From positions 54,416-102,568 of the forward strand of contig SZWC01006755.1 in NCBI GenBank assembly GCA_023375785.1: a DNA stretch of 48,153 bases. Direction: 5' to 3'. A program made the translations under genes and the position numbers. The DNA comes from Penium margaritaceum. Lineage: Eukaryota; Streptophyta; Zygnematophyceae; Desmidiales; Peniaceae. Positions within the stretch are counted from its first letter, which is position 1, and every line of letters begins with the position of its first letter. The notes beneath the pieces were generated by a model. That model worked only from the letters and a program-made list of their open reading frames with translations. It did not search any database and was not told the origin of the DNA. Of this stretch, positions 1 to 10,750 are shown piece after piece.

Positions 1-184
1 TCAGTTTTCAGCTGCTTTCTGGCGCTAACTCTGGCGCGCGCGTTTCCGAGTAACAAACCCAGAGCTTCCAGACTTAGACTCTAGAGCAGCAGACTGAGGG
101 GGCAGCTGACTTAAGCAACGAGCGTGGAAGCCCGCACGCTGCATCAACAACGCTGCTGTCCCAACCTGCTGCATAGACTTTCCA
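1..184 (+). repeat. 3' part of a copia-1-family LTR
   Basis: This stretch matches the last ~185 bases of the copia-1 3' LTR (9306-9489), including the GGCGCGCGCGTTTC block and the CTGCTGC..TTTCCA end. It is an LTR tail whose element lies outside the window or has been lost. It ends directly against another, 5'-truncated LTR at 185. Confidence 0.85.
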
Positions 185-959
185 TTTCAGATGACTGACG
201 GCGAGACGCGACGCTGATGGAGTGTCATCCGGTGGAGCCGACGCACACTGAGGTCTACTCGCAGTTCGCTAAAGCCTCCTCTCTCCGGTGACGTGCTCAG
301 CTCCATCGGCAGGCCTCCTCGGCGGTCGTGCTGCCGGCGGTCACTGCCACCGCAGTTGCTCTCTGCATGCGTCCAGCGCATCCCATCGTGTCTCCATCGT
401 CATGCTCTGCCTAGGGTCCTTGTTGCATGCTGTATGGCCCTGTTAAACATCATGGACCACCGTAGGCACTGCCCGGGTTCGGGCAGCCATAACTCTTTGC
501 TACTATTTTTCTAGCTGATTTTGACCGCACGACTGCGTTTGCAGCGTCGGTATTATGGTATGTTCCAGTCTTCAGGCAAAACGGACGACGCCCGGGTTTT
601 GAGCTTTCGGGCGTCTGGCAGGGCTCACCGAGAAAACCCTGCCTGCCAGAAAAAAGGTCCAGATCTATTTTCGGATTGGCTGGTTAGCTGAGTAACAACT
701 TCTACACTAGTGGGGGGGAGCTAGAACTTGGAGGGGTCTCCCATTGTTGCTCATTCTTCATTCCTAACCAGTTACTTTCAGTTTTCAGCTGCTTTCTGGC
801 GCTAACTCTGGCGCGCGCGTTTCTTAGTAACAAACCCAGAGCTTCCAGACTTAGACTCTAGAGCAGCAGACTGAAGGGGCAGCTGACTTAAGCAACGAGC
901 GTGGAAGCCCGCACGCTGCATCAACAACGCTGCTGCCCCAACCTGCTGCCTAGGTTTTC
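185..959 (+). repeat. 5'-truncated copia-1-family LTR, up to a gap base
   Basis: The segment aligns with about 8713-9486 of the 3' LTR and lacks the first ~65 LTR bases (TGTTGGTATTTG...). It holds two adjacent hairpins. One is an 8-bp stem, GACGCCCG (587-594) with CGGGCGTC (608-615). The other pairs TCTGGCAGGG (614-623) with CCCT..GCCAGA (637-650). By eye it differs from the 3' LTR by about 4-5%. It stops at the undetermined base 960. Confidence 0.85.
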
Positions 960-960
960 N
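960..960. other. Single undetermined base (probable assembly join)
   Basis: This is the only N in the window. The sequence before it is the end of an LTR (..TAGGTTTTC) and the sequence after it re-enters the same LTR about 340 bases earlier (GGGCTCACCGAG). It therefore marks a join between two copies of one repeat, not a simple base-call failure. Confidence 0.8.
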
Positions 961-1301
961 GGGCTCACCGAGAAAACCCTGCCTGCCAGAAAATAGGTCC
1001 AGAGCTATTTTCTGATTGGCTGGTTAGCTGAGTAACAACTTCTACACTAGTGGGGGGGAGCTAGAACTTGGAGGGGTCTCCCATTGTTGCTCATTCTTCA
1101 TTCCTAACCAGTTACTTTCAGTTTTCAGCTGCTTTCTGGCGCTAACTCTGGCGCGCGCGTTTCTTAGTAACAAACCCAGAGCTTCCAGACTTAGACTCTA
1201 GAGCAGCAGACTGAAGGGGCAGCTGACTTAAGCAACGAGCGTGGAAGCCCGCACGCTGCATCAACAACGCTGCTGCCCCAACCTGCTGCCTAGGTTTTCT
1301 A
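961..1301 (+). repeat. Copia-1 5' LTR, distal part
   Basis: This matches 9150-9489 of the 3' LTR with roughly 8 differences by eye (about 2-3%). It repeats 622-959 after the gap base. The end ..TTTTCTA corresponds to TTTTCCA in the 3' copy. The primer binding site follows three bases later, which fixes this as the 5' LTR of copia-1. The proximal part of the LTR is probably 185-621, in collapsed or duplicated form. Confidence 0.85.
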
Positions 1302-1304
1302 GCT

Positions 1305-1321
1305 TGGTATTAGAGCCTGAG
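1305..1321 (+). other. Copia-1 primer binding site (tRNA-iMet 3' end)
   Basis: TGGTATTAGAGCCTGAG lies three bases after the 5' LTR end. It resembles TGGTATCAGAGC, the complement of the 3' end of plant initiator tRNA-Met used by most plant copia elements, with one C to T change. Confidence 0.85.
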
Positions 1322-2598
1322 CGTAGCAGCAGCAGCAGAAGACTGGCAAACAGGTGCCAGACAACGCTGGCGGACCCCCATACGCGCCAGTGCATGGGAA
1401 ATGGTGCCGGATTTTTTCTAGCAACATTGACCCGCCTGGTGGCGCCGTCAGATTTCTTCCCACGGCCACTGGGCCGGGGGAAATGCTGCCAAAATGTTTC
1501 GGCAGCACTGACCCCCATGCGTGACAAGAGGAGGTTAGCGGCAGGCGGCGTTTGACATCTGCGGGCGACGACGCAAGCGGCAACGTCACCCAGGTGCAGT
1601 GACTGGCACCACCGTCAGCTGCAGGCAACGGCAACAAGCAGCCGCAACAGCAGCTAGCAGCAGCTGCATGCAACAGTTGGAGCAGGCAGAAGCACCAGCT
1701 CGCAACAGCCCGCAGCAGTAGCAGCTCGCAGTAGCAGCAGTAGCAGCAGCGCGCAGCAGCAGCCCGCAGCAGCAGCCCGCAGTGGCAGCAAGCAGCAGCC
1801 GCAGCACGCAGCAGCTGCAGCAGTGTGCAGCAACAGCAGCGAGCTGCAGCAGCTACTGCAGCGAGCTGCAGCAGCAGTAGCAGCGAGCAGCAGCTGGCAG
1901 CTGCCAACCGCGGCTACTGCTGCTCTCTACTCGCAGCGAGCGAGCAGCGAGCAGCAGCCCACTGCTGCCAGCGAGCAGCAGCTCGCTACTGCCAAGCAAG
2001 CAGCAGCCTGCTGCTCGCAGCAGACAGCGGGCTGCTGCCCGCTGTGACAAGGAAAATAAAGACAAAGAAAAGGGAGACAAAAAAATCCCCAATCCCCGCA
2101 GCTCGCTGCAGCAGCCCGTAGTAGCAGCGAGCAGCTGGTGCAGCACGCAGCAGCTACAGCAGCGCGCAGCAACTGCAGCAGCGCGCAGCAGCAGCAGCAG
2201 CGAGCTACAGCAGCCACAGCAGCCGCAGCAGCTCGTAGCAACAGCAGCTGCAGCTGCAATTGCAACAGCAACAGCAACAACAGCAACAGCTGTAGCAACA
2301 GCAGCAACAGCAGCAACAGCAGCAAACAACAGCAGCAACAGCAGTAGAAGCTGCAGCAACAGTAACAGCAGCAGCGGCTGCAGCAGCATCAGCAGCAACA
2401 ACAGCAGCGGTAGCCCTAAGAACCGCCGCTGCTGACGTCAGCACCCCTCCGTTGATGTCACTGCTGACGTCATCAACAAAAAAAAGGGGGGAAGAAAGGA
2501 AAGGGGGAAGACCAAAGGGGTGGGTAGAATCCCCACCGCCCCAAGCTACTGCTGACATCAGTAACAAAGACAAAAAAAAACACAAGGGACACTAAATC
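1322..2598 (+). repeat. Copia-1 leader with long CAG/AGC-rich low-complexity tract
   Basis: No conserved coding sequence is visible. From about 1615 to 2420 the + strand is a degenerate AGC/CAG/GCA repeat, broken at 2045-2100 by a purine-rich patch. The Leu-, Ala-, Cys- and Ser-rich open frames on both strands here come only from the triplet repeat. A second patch at 2465-2595 is A/G-rich. The tract lies between the primer site and the gag start, where packaging signals normally lie, and its composition runs into the poly-Gln gag N-terminus. Confidence 0.8.
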
Positions 2599-4445
2599 AT
2601 GGCTGGTAGTCCCGGTGAGGAGGGGTCCTCCTCTATTGGGAGGACCCCTACTCCTCCTTTCTTGCAGCGACTGCAGCAGCAGCAGCAGCACCCGCCGCCG
2701 CTGCAGCAGCAGCAGCAGCCGCCGCCTCCGCAGCAGCAGCAACAGCCGCCGCCGCAGCAACAGGAGCAGCCGCTGCCGCCACGGCAACAGCAGCCGCCGC
2801 CGCCACAGCAGTAGCAGCCGAAGCAACAGCAGCAGCATTAGCAGTAGCAGGAGCAGCCGCTGCCGCCTCAGCAGCAGCAGCCGCCGCCGTTGCAGCAGCA
2901 GAAGCCACCGCCGCTACAGCAGCAGCAGCCGAAGCAGCAGCAACAGCAGCAACCCACTGGTGGTGTTGGCGGCAACCCTGACTCCCTCGTTGCTCTTCAG
3001 CAACAGCTCACCGCCTTGACGCAGCAGCTTGCAGCGCTACAACCAGTCGCCTCCCAGACCGCCACAGTGTGCTGCCGTTGTTCATCCCTCCAAGGCACGC
3101 TAGTCCCGCTGTGATCGCTGCCACATACTACATGGCACAGCAGCAGACTCAACGCCAACGGCTGACAGTGACCTCCGTCCTTGGCCCCACTCTGGGTGTC
3201 GGCCACAGGCAGAAGGACTTTGAGACGCCGCCGCCGCCGCTTCAGGCCGGCGAGCAGTTCCGGAGCTGGGAGCTCAGCTTTCGGATCTGGGCGCAGGGTG
3301 AGGGTTTGTGGGCCTCCTACACCCTCCCTTACGACTCCACCTAGGCTGATCAGCTACATGACGCTGGTCGCGCCGTCCGTGCCCTTGTCCCAGTCGCTCC
3401 CCCAGCTTCCCGCCTTGTCCTGGAGCCCTTCCTCGGCGACCTCACCGCTGGCGACATCCCAGACCCTGCAGCCGCATGGCACATCCTCACCAGGCCCCAT
3501 CGCCTGTCCAGCGACACTGAGATCAGCCGTCTGCTCCGGGAGTTCAACTCCCTGCTTATGGGGGTGACCAAGACGGTCACTGCCTACTGGCAGCGGGCGG
3601 AGGACATCCTCCGTCGACTCGCTAAATCTGCTCCGCCCCCTTTTTCCGCGCTCCTCACCATCAAGCGCAGCGCCACCAGCGCGTACGCAGACGTCTTTGT
3701 CCACTACCCTCAGGATGTCCTCTCCACCATGGAGGCCCAGGGCACCCTCATGCCCTGGGCATATGAGCTCTTCCTCCGCATTGAGGAAGTTCGCCAGGAG
3801 TCCCAACTCCATCGCACGGAGGCCCTTGCATCCCCTACTGTCGCCTCCCCTGCCGTTGCCTCCGTGGCCGTCACCTCCCCCGTCGCAGCTACCTCATCGT
3901 CTTCGGGGAAGAAGAAGAAAAGCCGGAACAAGAAAGGCAAGGGTCCACCGCAACAACAACAACAACAGTCATCGACCGGGTCCAGTGGTGGTGGCTCGGT
4001 CTGCCACAACTGTGGCCAGCCCGGGCACGGGTGGTACACGTGCCCTCTCCCGACGGACGAGGCGCGTGTCATCGCCACCATGCGCCGCCACCGGGAGCGC
4101 CACCTTGCCTGTGCGGCCGTCGTTGCTGATGGCCCTGACACTCCGACCTCGTCTAGCAGCTCTGCCACTCCGACAGCTCCGCCTGTCTTGTAGACACCCG
4201 CGCCACAGCAAAACTACCCGCAGCAGTACTATCCACAGCCGTCGGCACCTCCACTTCCTTCGCCGGCTCAGCCCTCCCACTACCCGGGCTCCGGCGCCAT
4301 CACTCCGCACTCCGTCTACACTCCTAGGCTGTCCTCCCGTGAGCGTCAGCTGGAGCAATTCATCGCGCTCCAGCTTGGCCTGCCTCGCCCTCCTCCCCAG
4401 GGAAGTGCGAGTTGCGTCACCTCCTGCCCTCCGGCCCATCCCTGT
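2599..4445 (+). pseudogene. gag: Copia-1 gag (capsid/nucleocapsid), decayed
   Basis: The start is an ATG at 2599 (MAGSPGEEGSS), the first in frame after the leader. Residues ~25-150 are a Gln/Pro tract written almost entirely in CAG and CCG. TAG stops at 2812, 2839 and 2845 fall inside that tract. A frameshift near 3060 moves into the frame of the capsid-like region (about 3069-3900). TAG stops at 3342 and 4191 lie in that frame. A basic stretch (KKKKSRNKKGKG) precedes a complete zinc knuckle CHNCGQPGHGWYTC (4002-4043), which binds RNA in this family. The protein would package element RNA in a virus-like particle. Gln-rich spacers follow towards the protease. Confidence 0.85.
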
Positions 4446-6010
4446 ATGACTGAGACTAAGCTTCGGTCGTGTCTCATTTTGGCGTCTTTCTCTTCATTCC
4501 CCTTGGCCTCCTCCACCCCACTCCTGGATAACATTGCGTGGCTTGACGATTGGCAGTCTCATTTTGCGCTTCCTTCCACCGCGTCCGCGTCTCTCGCTTG
4601 CTGCCATGTGACCGTGAGCGATCTGGCGACCCCTGTCCAGGATCCTGCTGAGACCTGGATCATCGACTCCGGGGCCACGCATCACATGACGGCCTCTCGT
4701 GAGGCCTTCAGTATGCTCGGTCCTGTCGGCGATGTCTCCGGTGTCCGGGCGGGTTCCGGACACGTGTTGCCTGTCCGTGGTGTTGGCGTCGTTCGTTTCC
4801 GTGGTCCTGCTGGTGACGTCTTTCTGACCGATGTTCTCTTCGTCCTTGGTCTCGAGCTCAGCAACCTGTCCGTGACTGCCCTTGACCGCATGAGCATGGA
4901 CGTTGTGCACTCACGTGGTGTCGGCACTATGTTGTTGCGTCCGTCTGGTCTTGTCGTACTGCACGCCACCACCCCTGGCAACTTGTGGCACGTTCCTCGC
5001 CTCTCCTCTTCCCCTCCCGTCTCCTCCCCGTCGGCCGCCACAAGCCATGTGTTTGTCACCAGTATGCTTTCTCCTCAGCACACCTGCCTCTTGCACCGCC
5101 GCCTTTGCCACGTCCACTCTACCATCGTAGAGAGCATGCTCCGCACCCAGTCGGCGAAGGGCCTTGACCCGGAGACTTTCCCTCTCCCGTGCCCCACTGA
5201 GTGCATTGACTACGCTCAGGGGAAGATGCACCGGTCCACGTACCCCCTGTCTTCCTCCCGTGCGTCTGCCCCTCTCAACCTTCTCCACTCGGACGTCATG
5301 GGCCCTCTCCCCACCAAGTCCGTCGGTGAGCATGGCCGCTATTTCCTCACCCTTACGGACGACTATTCTCGCTACCATCGGGTCTTCTGCCTTCGGCAGA
5401 AGAGCGATGTCGCCCGAACCATTCAGGACTGGCTTGTCCTCGCGGAGCGCGAGTGTGGCCGCCCTCTTCGCCGCTTTTGCTCCCATCGTGGTGGCGAGTA
5501 CCTCGGTGAGGCTACGACCTTTCTCGCCTCCCGCGGGATCCACCATGAGACGTCTGCGCCCTACACTCCCGCCTAGAACGGCGTCTCCGAGCGGTGGAAC
5601 CGTGCCATGGCCGACGCCGTTCGCACCATGCGGGTCGAGTCTGGTCTCTCCGATGGCTTCTATTTTGAAGCCATGGCCTACATGACCTGGGTCTGGAACC
5701 GGGTTCCCCACGGTCCCCTTCCCCGCCAGTCCACACCATACCAGCACTGGTGCGGTCGGCGCGCTGACCTCCGCCCGGCTCGCATCTGGGGCTGCGTGGC
5801 CATTGTGTGGATGCCCGCCCCACAGCAGGGCGGCAAGCTCACCCCCTGCGGACGCCATTGCACCTTCCTCGGTGTGTCTCGTCAGTCCAAGGCCTGGCGC
5901 TTCTGGGACCCATCCCGACACTGCATCGTCGAGTCCTGCGATTCCCTCTTCTTTGAGGACCTATTTCTCCACGACCTCATCCGCTCCGGCTCGTTCGTGT
6001 CCCTCCCATC
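4446..6010 (+). pseudogene. pol: Copia-1 protease and integrase part of pol, decayed
   Basis: The aspartic protease motif WIIDSGATHHMT is at about 4656-4691 with catalytic DSG intact. The integrase follows. Its zinc-binding region reads LLHRRLCH.. then CPTEC (about 5090-5215). The core has the first catalytic Asp in LLHSDVMGP, but the second site reads CSHRGGEY where DxGGEY is expected, so that Asp has become His. The glutamate motif NGVSERWNR is present, immediately after a TAG (5574-5576) that sits where copia-3 has PQQNGVSER. The frame shifts near 6010 into the linker. The integrase would insert the cDNA into chromatin, but with one catalytic Asp lost it is inactive. Confidence 0.9.
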
Positions 6011-8542
6011 GTGTGGGGGAGTGGTGAGTCCGTCCTCTTTCCTGTCGTTCCGGGTGACACATCACTCCGTCCCTCTGAGCCGGTAGTCCCTGTCGCGTCC
6101 TCCGGCCCCCCCGGGCCAACAGTCCCAGCCGCGTCCACTGGCCCCTCCGAGCCAGCTGCCCCCGTCGCGTCTGTTGGCCCCTCCGGACCAGCTACCCCAG
6201 TCGCGTCCGCTGGCCCCTCTGGGCCCGCAGCTCCTGTCGCGTCCGCTGGCCCGTCCGGACCAACTGCCCCAGTCGCGTCCGCTGGCCCCTCTGGGCTCGC
6301 AGCTCCTGTCGCGTCCACTGGCCCCTCCGGACCAGCTGCCCCAGTCGCGTCCGCTGGCCCCTCCGGCTTGTCAGCCCCAGTTGTGTCCGCTCGCCCCTCC
6401 GGGCCGGTAGCCCCAGTCGCGTCCGCTGGCCCCTCCGGCCCAGCAGCCCCTATCACGTCTGTTGGCCCCTTCGGGCCAGCAGCGCCTGTCGCGTCTGCTA
6501 GCTCCTCCGGGCCAACTGGCCCCTCCGGGCCAGCAGCGCCTGTCGTGTCCGCTGGCTCCTCCGGGCCGACAGCCCAAGTCGCGTCCGCGAGCTCCTCCGG
6601 GCCAGTAGCCCCGTCCGCCTCTGTCCGCCCGTCGGACTCAGGGCCATCTTCTGCCCAACCGCGCTACACACGTGGCCGAGGCGGCAGCCTCCGACCTCGG
6701 CCGACAGTGAGCGCGCAGATCGTCGCACCGCGTCCCGTGGCGCCTCGATGCCTTGTGGCTCCACGTGTCTCCTTCACTCCCACGGTCGTGAGTGTGGACC
6801 CTGGCATGAAGGCTCTCGGCCTGACCACTTCCACCATCATCGCAGACCTTCACCCGGGCTCTGCAGTCGGCTACGCCATGCTTCATCACGAGCATCGGCA
6901 TGCTGTTGTGGCTGCACTCGCCCGCATGCCACCTAGGACTCGTGATGCACACGCCCTCTCAGTCCGGTCTACAGCGCGCCCAGAGGACCCAGCCACCCTA
7001 CGCGAGGCTCGAGCCTCCCCTGAGGCTACACATTGGGATGTTGCCTGCGCCGAGGAGCTCGCTGCTATCCGGCAGCACCACATGTATGACCTCGTTGACC
7101 TCCCTCCAGGTCGGAAGGCCATTGGTGCCAAGTGGGTCTTTTGGCGTAAGTGGAAGCCTGACGGATCCTTGGACAAGTACAAGGCCCGCCTCACAGCAAA
7201 GGGGTTTGCTCAGGTCCCTCGGGTCGATTATGACCAGATCTTCGCACCAGTCGGTCGGTTCTCCACTAGCCGGGCGCTCTTCAGCCTGGTTGCCCAGCAC
7301 GGGTGGGAGCTGCATCACATGGACGTGAGCAACGCGTTCCTCCATGGCTCACTGGAGGGTGAGGAGCTCTACATGACGTAGCCCCCAGGCTTCGACGACG
7401 GCACTGGGAGAGTTTGGCAGCTGCGGAAGGCCCTCTATGGCCTGAAGCAGTCGCTTCGGTGCTGGAACCAGGAGATTAGTAGCACGCTTCTCCATGGCGG
7501 CCTCCAGCGCAACACCGCTGACCCCACACTGTTCGTCAGCCCGCGAGGTCAGACCTTCGCCGCGGTTCTGGTCTACGTCAACGATCTCCTCATTGAGTCG
7601 CCAGACACGGCCGCCATCCAGCGTGTCAAGGACTTGCTGCACGCCGCCTACCAGATGAAGGATCTCGGGTTTGCCCCAATCTTCCTGGGCATGGAGCTCA
7701 CGCATGATCACTCCCAGGGCATCCTGCACGTCCACCAGGCTGCCTATGTGCAGACCCTGTCCACTCGCTTCGCCGAGGACCTGCCCCTCGTGCCTAGTGC
7801 ATCTTCACCCATGTCACCCGATGGCCAGGTGAAGCTGAAGAGTCATGATCCAGCTGTTGTGGGGGAGCCAGTTGATAAGACAACGTATCTCCGGGTCATC
7901 GGGTCATTGATGTTCCAGGCGACGACGGCGCATCCAGACATCACGTTTGTCGTCAACCTCCTGGCCCAGTTCTCTCAAGAGCCGTGTCACCTCCACTTCG
8001 AGGCCGCGATCCGAGTGTTGCGCTATGTCGTTTCGACCCCTTGGCGAGGTCTCATGTTCCGCCGTCAGCCGTCTGTCGTCGCAGTGGGCTACACCGATAG
8101 TGACTTGGCCGGCAGTCCAGACGGTAAGAGTCGCACGGGCTGGATCTTTTTGGTCGGCGGCACAGTTGTGTCCCGGCGCAGTGGTAAGGAGGGGTGCATT
8201 GCACGCAACACTGTTGAGGCTGAATACGTGGCGCTTGGCTCAGGCGCGTGTGAGAGTGTGTGGTTGCGTCGTCTGTTGTCCGAGTTGTGTCAGTCTGTCG
8301 CATCCATCACCTTGCATTGTGACAATGAGAGTGCCATGGCCATCACCGACAATGAAGGTGTGCATCACATACGCACAAAGCATATCAATGTTGAGTATCA
8401 CTATGTGCGTTTGTTGTTGCATGACGGCAGCATCAGCATCGTATGGGTTGAGACAGCACGGCAGCTGGCTGACTTCCTGACCAAGGCACTGAAGCGGGAC
8501 TCGTTCAAGAAGGCTATGAGTTCAGTCGGCGTGCGTCTGTGA
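6011..8542 (+). pseudogene. pol: Copia-1 reverse transcriptase and RNase H
   Basis: The frame is open from 6011 to a TGA at 8540 except for one TAG (7379-7381, MT*PPGF; copia-3 has AQPPGF). After the repeat linker the RT begins with AIGAKWVFWRKWKPDGS (about 7120-7170) and continues through KARLTAKGFAQ, the DVSNAFLHG motif, LYGLKQS and the catalytic motif, which reads YVND (7573-7584) in place of YVDD. RNase H starts near 8090 with GYTDSDLAG, then EAEYVALG, LHCDNESA and the HIRTKHINVEYHYVR end. These enzymes copy element RNA into DNA and remove the RNA. The Asp to Asn change should abolish polymerisation. Confidence 0.93.
6075..6625 (+). repeat. 36-bp tandem repeat encoding PVASAGPSGPAA-like units
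   Basis: About 14 imperfect copies of a 36-bp unit encode a 12-residue Pro/Ala/Ser/Gly motif (APVASAGPSGPT and variants). They lie in the linker between integrase and reverse transcriptase of copia-1, in frame with the downstream RT. Units differ mainly at a few positions (SAGPSG, STGPSG, SSGPTG), as expected of a slipping minisatellite under weak constraint. The antisense strand also stays open as Gly/Ala/Asp-rich sequence, which is a by-product of composition. Confidence 0.9.
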
Positions 8543-8639
8543 GTTGCCCTCTTTGTCTCTGCCTGCGTCTCTCTGTACCTTGGGGGAGTTTGGATGTTGA
8601 CCGTTTCTCTGCCCGCCCATGTACACTACGCCTGTGAGT

Positions 8640-8649
8640 CATGGGGGAG
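8640..8649 (+). other. Copia-1 polypurine tract
   Basis: CATGGGGGAG immediately precedes the TGTTGG start of the 3' LTR and would prime plus-strand synthesis. A similar TTGGGGGAG occurs at 8580-8588 and may be a secondary tract. Between the RH stop at 8542 and this site I see no gene. Confidence 0.75.
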
Positions 8650-9489
8650 TGTTGGTATTTGCGCATTTCTCATTTGTGCTCTGTTGTGTCCTCCCGGCTT
8701 GTGTACATCGATGTGAAGATGACTGAAGGCGAGACGCGACGTTGATGGAGTGTCATCCGGTGGAGCCGACGCACGCTGAGGTCTACTCTCAGTTCGCTGG
8801 AGCCTCCTCTCTCCGGCGACTTGCTCAGCTCCATCGGCAGGCCTCCTCGGCGGTCGTGCTGCCGGCGGTCAGTGCCACTGCAGTTGCTCTCTGCATGCGT
8901 CCAGCGCATCCCATCGCGTCTCCATCGTCATGCTCTGCCTAGGGTCCTTGTTGCATGCTGCATGGCCCTGTTAGGCATCATGGACCACAGTAGGCACTGC
9001 CCGGGTTCGGGCAGCCATAACTCTTTGCTACTATTTTTCTAGCTGATTCTGACCGCACGACTGCGTTCGCAGCGTCGGTATTATGCTATGGTCTTGTTTT
9101 CAGGCAAAACGGATGACGCCCAGGTTTTGAGCTGTCAGGCGTCTCGTAGGGCTCACCGAGAAAACCCTGCCTGCCAGAAAATAGGTCCAGAGCTATTTTC
9201 TGATTGGCTGGTTAGCTGAGTAACAACTTCTACACTAGTGGGGGGGAGCTAGAACTTGGAGGGGTCTCCCATTGTTGCTCATTCTTCATTCCTAACCAGT
9301 TACTTTCAGTTTTCAGCTGCTTTCTGGTGCTAACTCTGGCGCGCGCGTTTCTCAGTAACAAACCCAGAGCTTCCAGACTTAGACTCTAGAGCAGCAGACT
9401 GAGGGGGCAGCTGACTTCAGCAACGAGCGTGGAAGCCCGCACGCTGCATCAACAACGCTATTGCTCCAACCTGCTGCCTAGGTTTTCCA
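8650..9489 (+). repeat. Copia-1 3' LTR (840 bp, TGTTGG...TTTTCCA)
   Basis: It starts with TGTTGG after the polypurine tract and ends with CCA at 9489. It is the best complete reference copy of this LTR family, with related copies at 1-184, 185-959, 961-1301 and 47432-48153. The flanking five bases are GCTGA (9490-9494). The pair with the 5' copy diverges by roughly 2-5%, making copia-1 the youngest or second-youngest element here. Confidence 0.9.
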
Positions 9490-10067
9490 GCTGACTTCAT
9501 GCACGGTACAGTCACATGCTATGAGAAGCTCAACAAGATGTGTGACACACGGTACAAAATCCAAAGCCTAAATCAGCAGCCTGATGTGGCAATTGAAATG
9601 CGACATCTCCGCAAAAACAAATGATGTTTTTACTACAATGGCCACAAACACGATATACAGTGAGTAATTGCAATTTTTGTCATCTAGGATGACCTTACAA
9701 GAACAATCGCAGTAGCCGATCTCATCGACATCGTTGTCAACAATGCTTGCATGCAGGAATCCAACGGCTAGCCACCTCTGAGCCGAAATCCTTATTGCGA
9801 CAAGGGAAAATCGTAGTCAACGGAAACCTCGTCCTTGATGGAGACCGATGCCTTTGATCAACGGAATCAACGACTCTCGTGCACTTTGAAAAACCAAGCC
9901 GTATCTCGAGCACTTGTCAGAAACTTCATCTGTAGAGGAAAAAGGGGGGTAAGCCACAGAGAAAAAGTGAGTTGTTGGGAAAAGGTAAAGGATAGAAGTA
10001 GACAGCGATGTTCTTGTCTATTCCGAAATTTGTGCTCTGACCGATTGCCCATCCGAGTGACTCATAT
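9490..10067 (+). pseudogene. Possible chromovirus gag 3' portion
   Basis: Translation from 9499 gives a lysine-rich stretch followed by CFYYNGHKHD, which has the spacing of a CCHC knuckle with the second Cys changed to Tyr and the last Cys lost behind a stop. This is the position expected for gag upstream of the protease found at 15054. The open stretch 9835-10212 runs into the inserted LTR and is not recognisable. The call rests mainly on position. Confidence 0.4.
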
Positions 10068-10741
10068 TGTAACGACTGTGTCTCCAACTCCTACACTTAG
10101 GTTGTCATCGAAGTTCATAGAATGGCGTCCTGAGCTCGCTCGAAGGATTTTTCCCTCCGCATCACTCAAGGGCCAATCGTCATCGACGACCCATGCATGG
10201 AGACTTGAATAATCCAAGTCTCCGGAGGCCCATTTCCGTCTTTACCTCACCCCCTCATTTTGGGTCCGAAACGAGGGGGTATTACCTCAAACTCGTGAGT
10301 TTGCATGAGTTTTTTGGTTTTGAAACTCATAGTTCGTCCTAAACGAACTCAGTTTCAGTTTTGACGCGTCGACGCAAAATCGTCAAGTGCGAGGCACAAT
10401 CGATGCTCCTCGCTCCTCTCTCTGACCCTCGCTCCCCCTATCCCTTGTCCTCGCTCGCTCACTCGCAAGAAGCGCGAGCGGAGGGCGAGGGCACGAGGCC
10501 ACGAGGCCTTACCCTCGAGGCCCTCACGACCCCTCAGCCGCCGATCGGGCTGAGGCTGGATCGGCGGCTAGCGGCTGGCCATCTGGCGGCCGGCTAATCA
10601 CTTGGCCGGTCGCCGGCCGTTTAGCCGGCTGGCAGCCAGCGAAGTGCTAGCCATCGGCCAGCCCTCGCTTACGTATGGGGTGGTGTGGAACCACCCCTCG
10701 CTTCAGCGAGAAGGGAGGCCCGTACTGACCTTCCCGCTACA
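10068..10741 (-). repeat. 3' LTR of the gag-only element (674 bp)
   Basis: It is paired with 14348-15048, with the same internal blocks in order (GACTTGAATAAT, CCCCCTCATTTTGGGTCCG, AAACGAACTCA, the CGAGGGC/GGCCACGAGGCC block and the CCCTCGCTTCAGCGAG end). The right-hand copy is 27 bp longer, mostly in the GC-rich segment. The 15048 side carries the matching target duplication. Confidence 0.88.
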
Positions 10742-10750
10742 TTCCTCCCC
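10742..10750 (-). other. Polypurine tract of the gag-only element
   Basis: Read on the - strand, GGGGAGGAA ends directly against the TGTAGCGGG start of the LTR. This is the usual position and composition of a plus-strand primer and is the main evidence for orientation. Confidence 0.75.

Larger units (their letters stand above)
185..9489 (+). mobile_element. Copia-1: Ty1/copia LTR retrotransposon, decayed
   Basis: Order is LTR, tRNA-iMet primer site, CAG-rich leader, gag with CCHC knuckle, aspartic protease, integrase, reverse transcriptase, RNase H, polypurine tract, LTR. Integrase upstream of RT defines Ty1/copia. The reading frame is broken by seven TAG codons and at least two frameshifts (near 3060 and 6010). 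The RT motif is YVND in place of YVDD, and the second integrase Asp is His, so the element cannot be autonomous. The 5' LTR is disarranged and no target duplication can be checked. The right flank is chromovirus sequence, so it appears to have inserted into that older element. Confidence 0.92.

Noticed and set aside
1261..2908. Long Leu-, Ala-, Cys- and Ser-rich open frames on both strands
   Set aside because: They are produced by AGC/CAG triplet repeats being open in all phases. There is no domain, and gag on the + strand explains 2599 onward.
4911..5921. 336-codon open frame on the - strand opposite copia-1 integrase
   Set aside because: The + strand carries clear protease and integrase motifs over the same bases. 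The antisense frame stays open because of GC-rich codon composition.
5977..6456. Gly/Ala/Asp-rich, collagen-like frame on the - strand
   Set aside because: It is the complement of the 36-bp repeat coding for the copia-1 linker.
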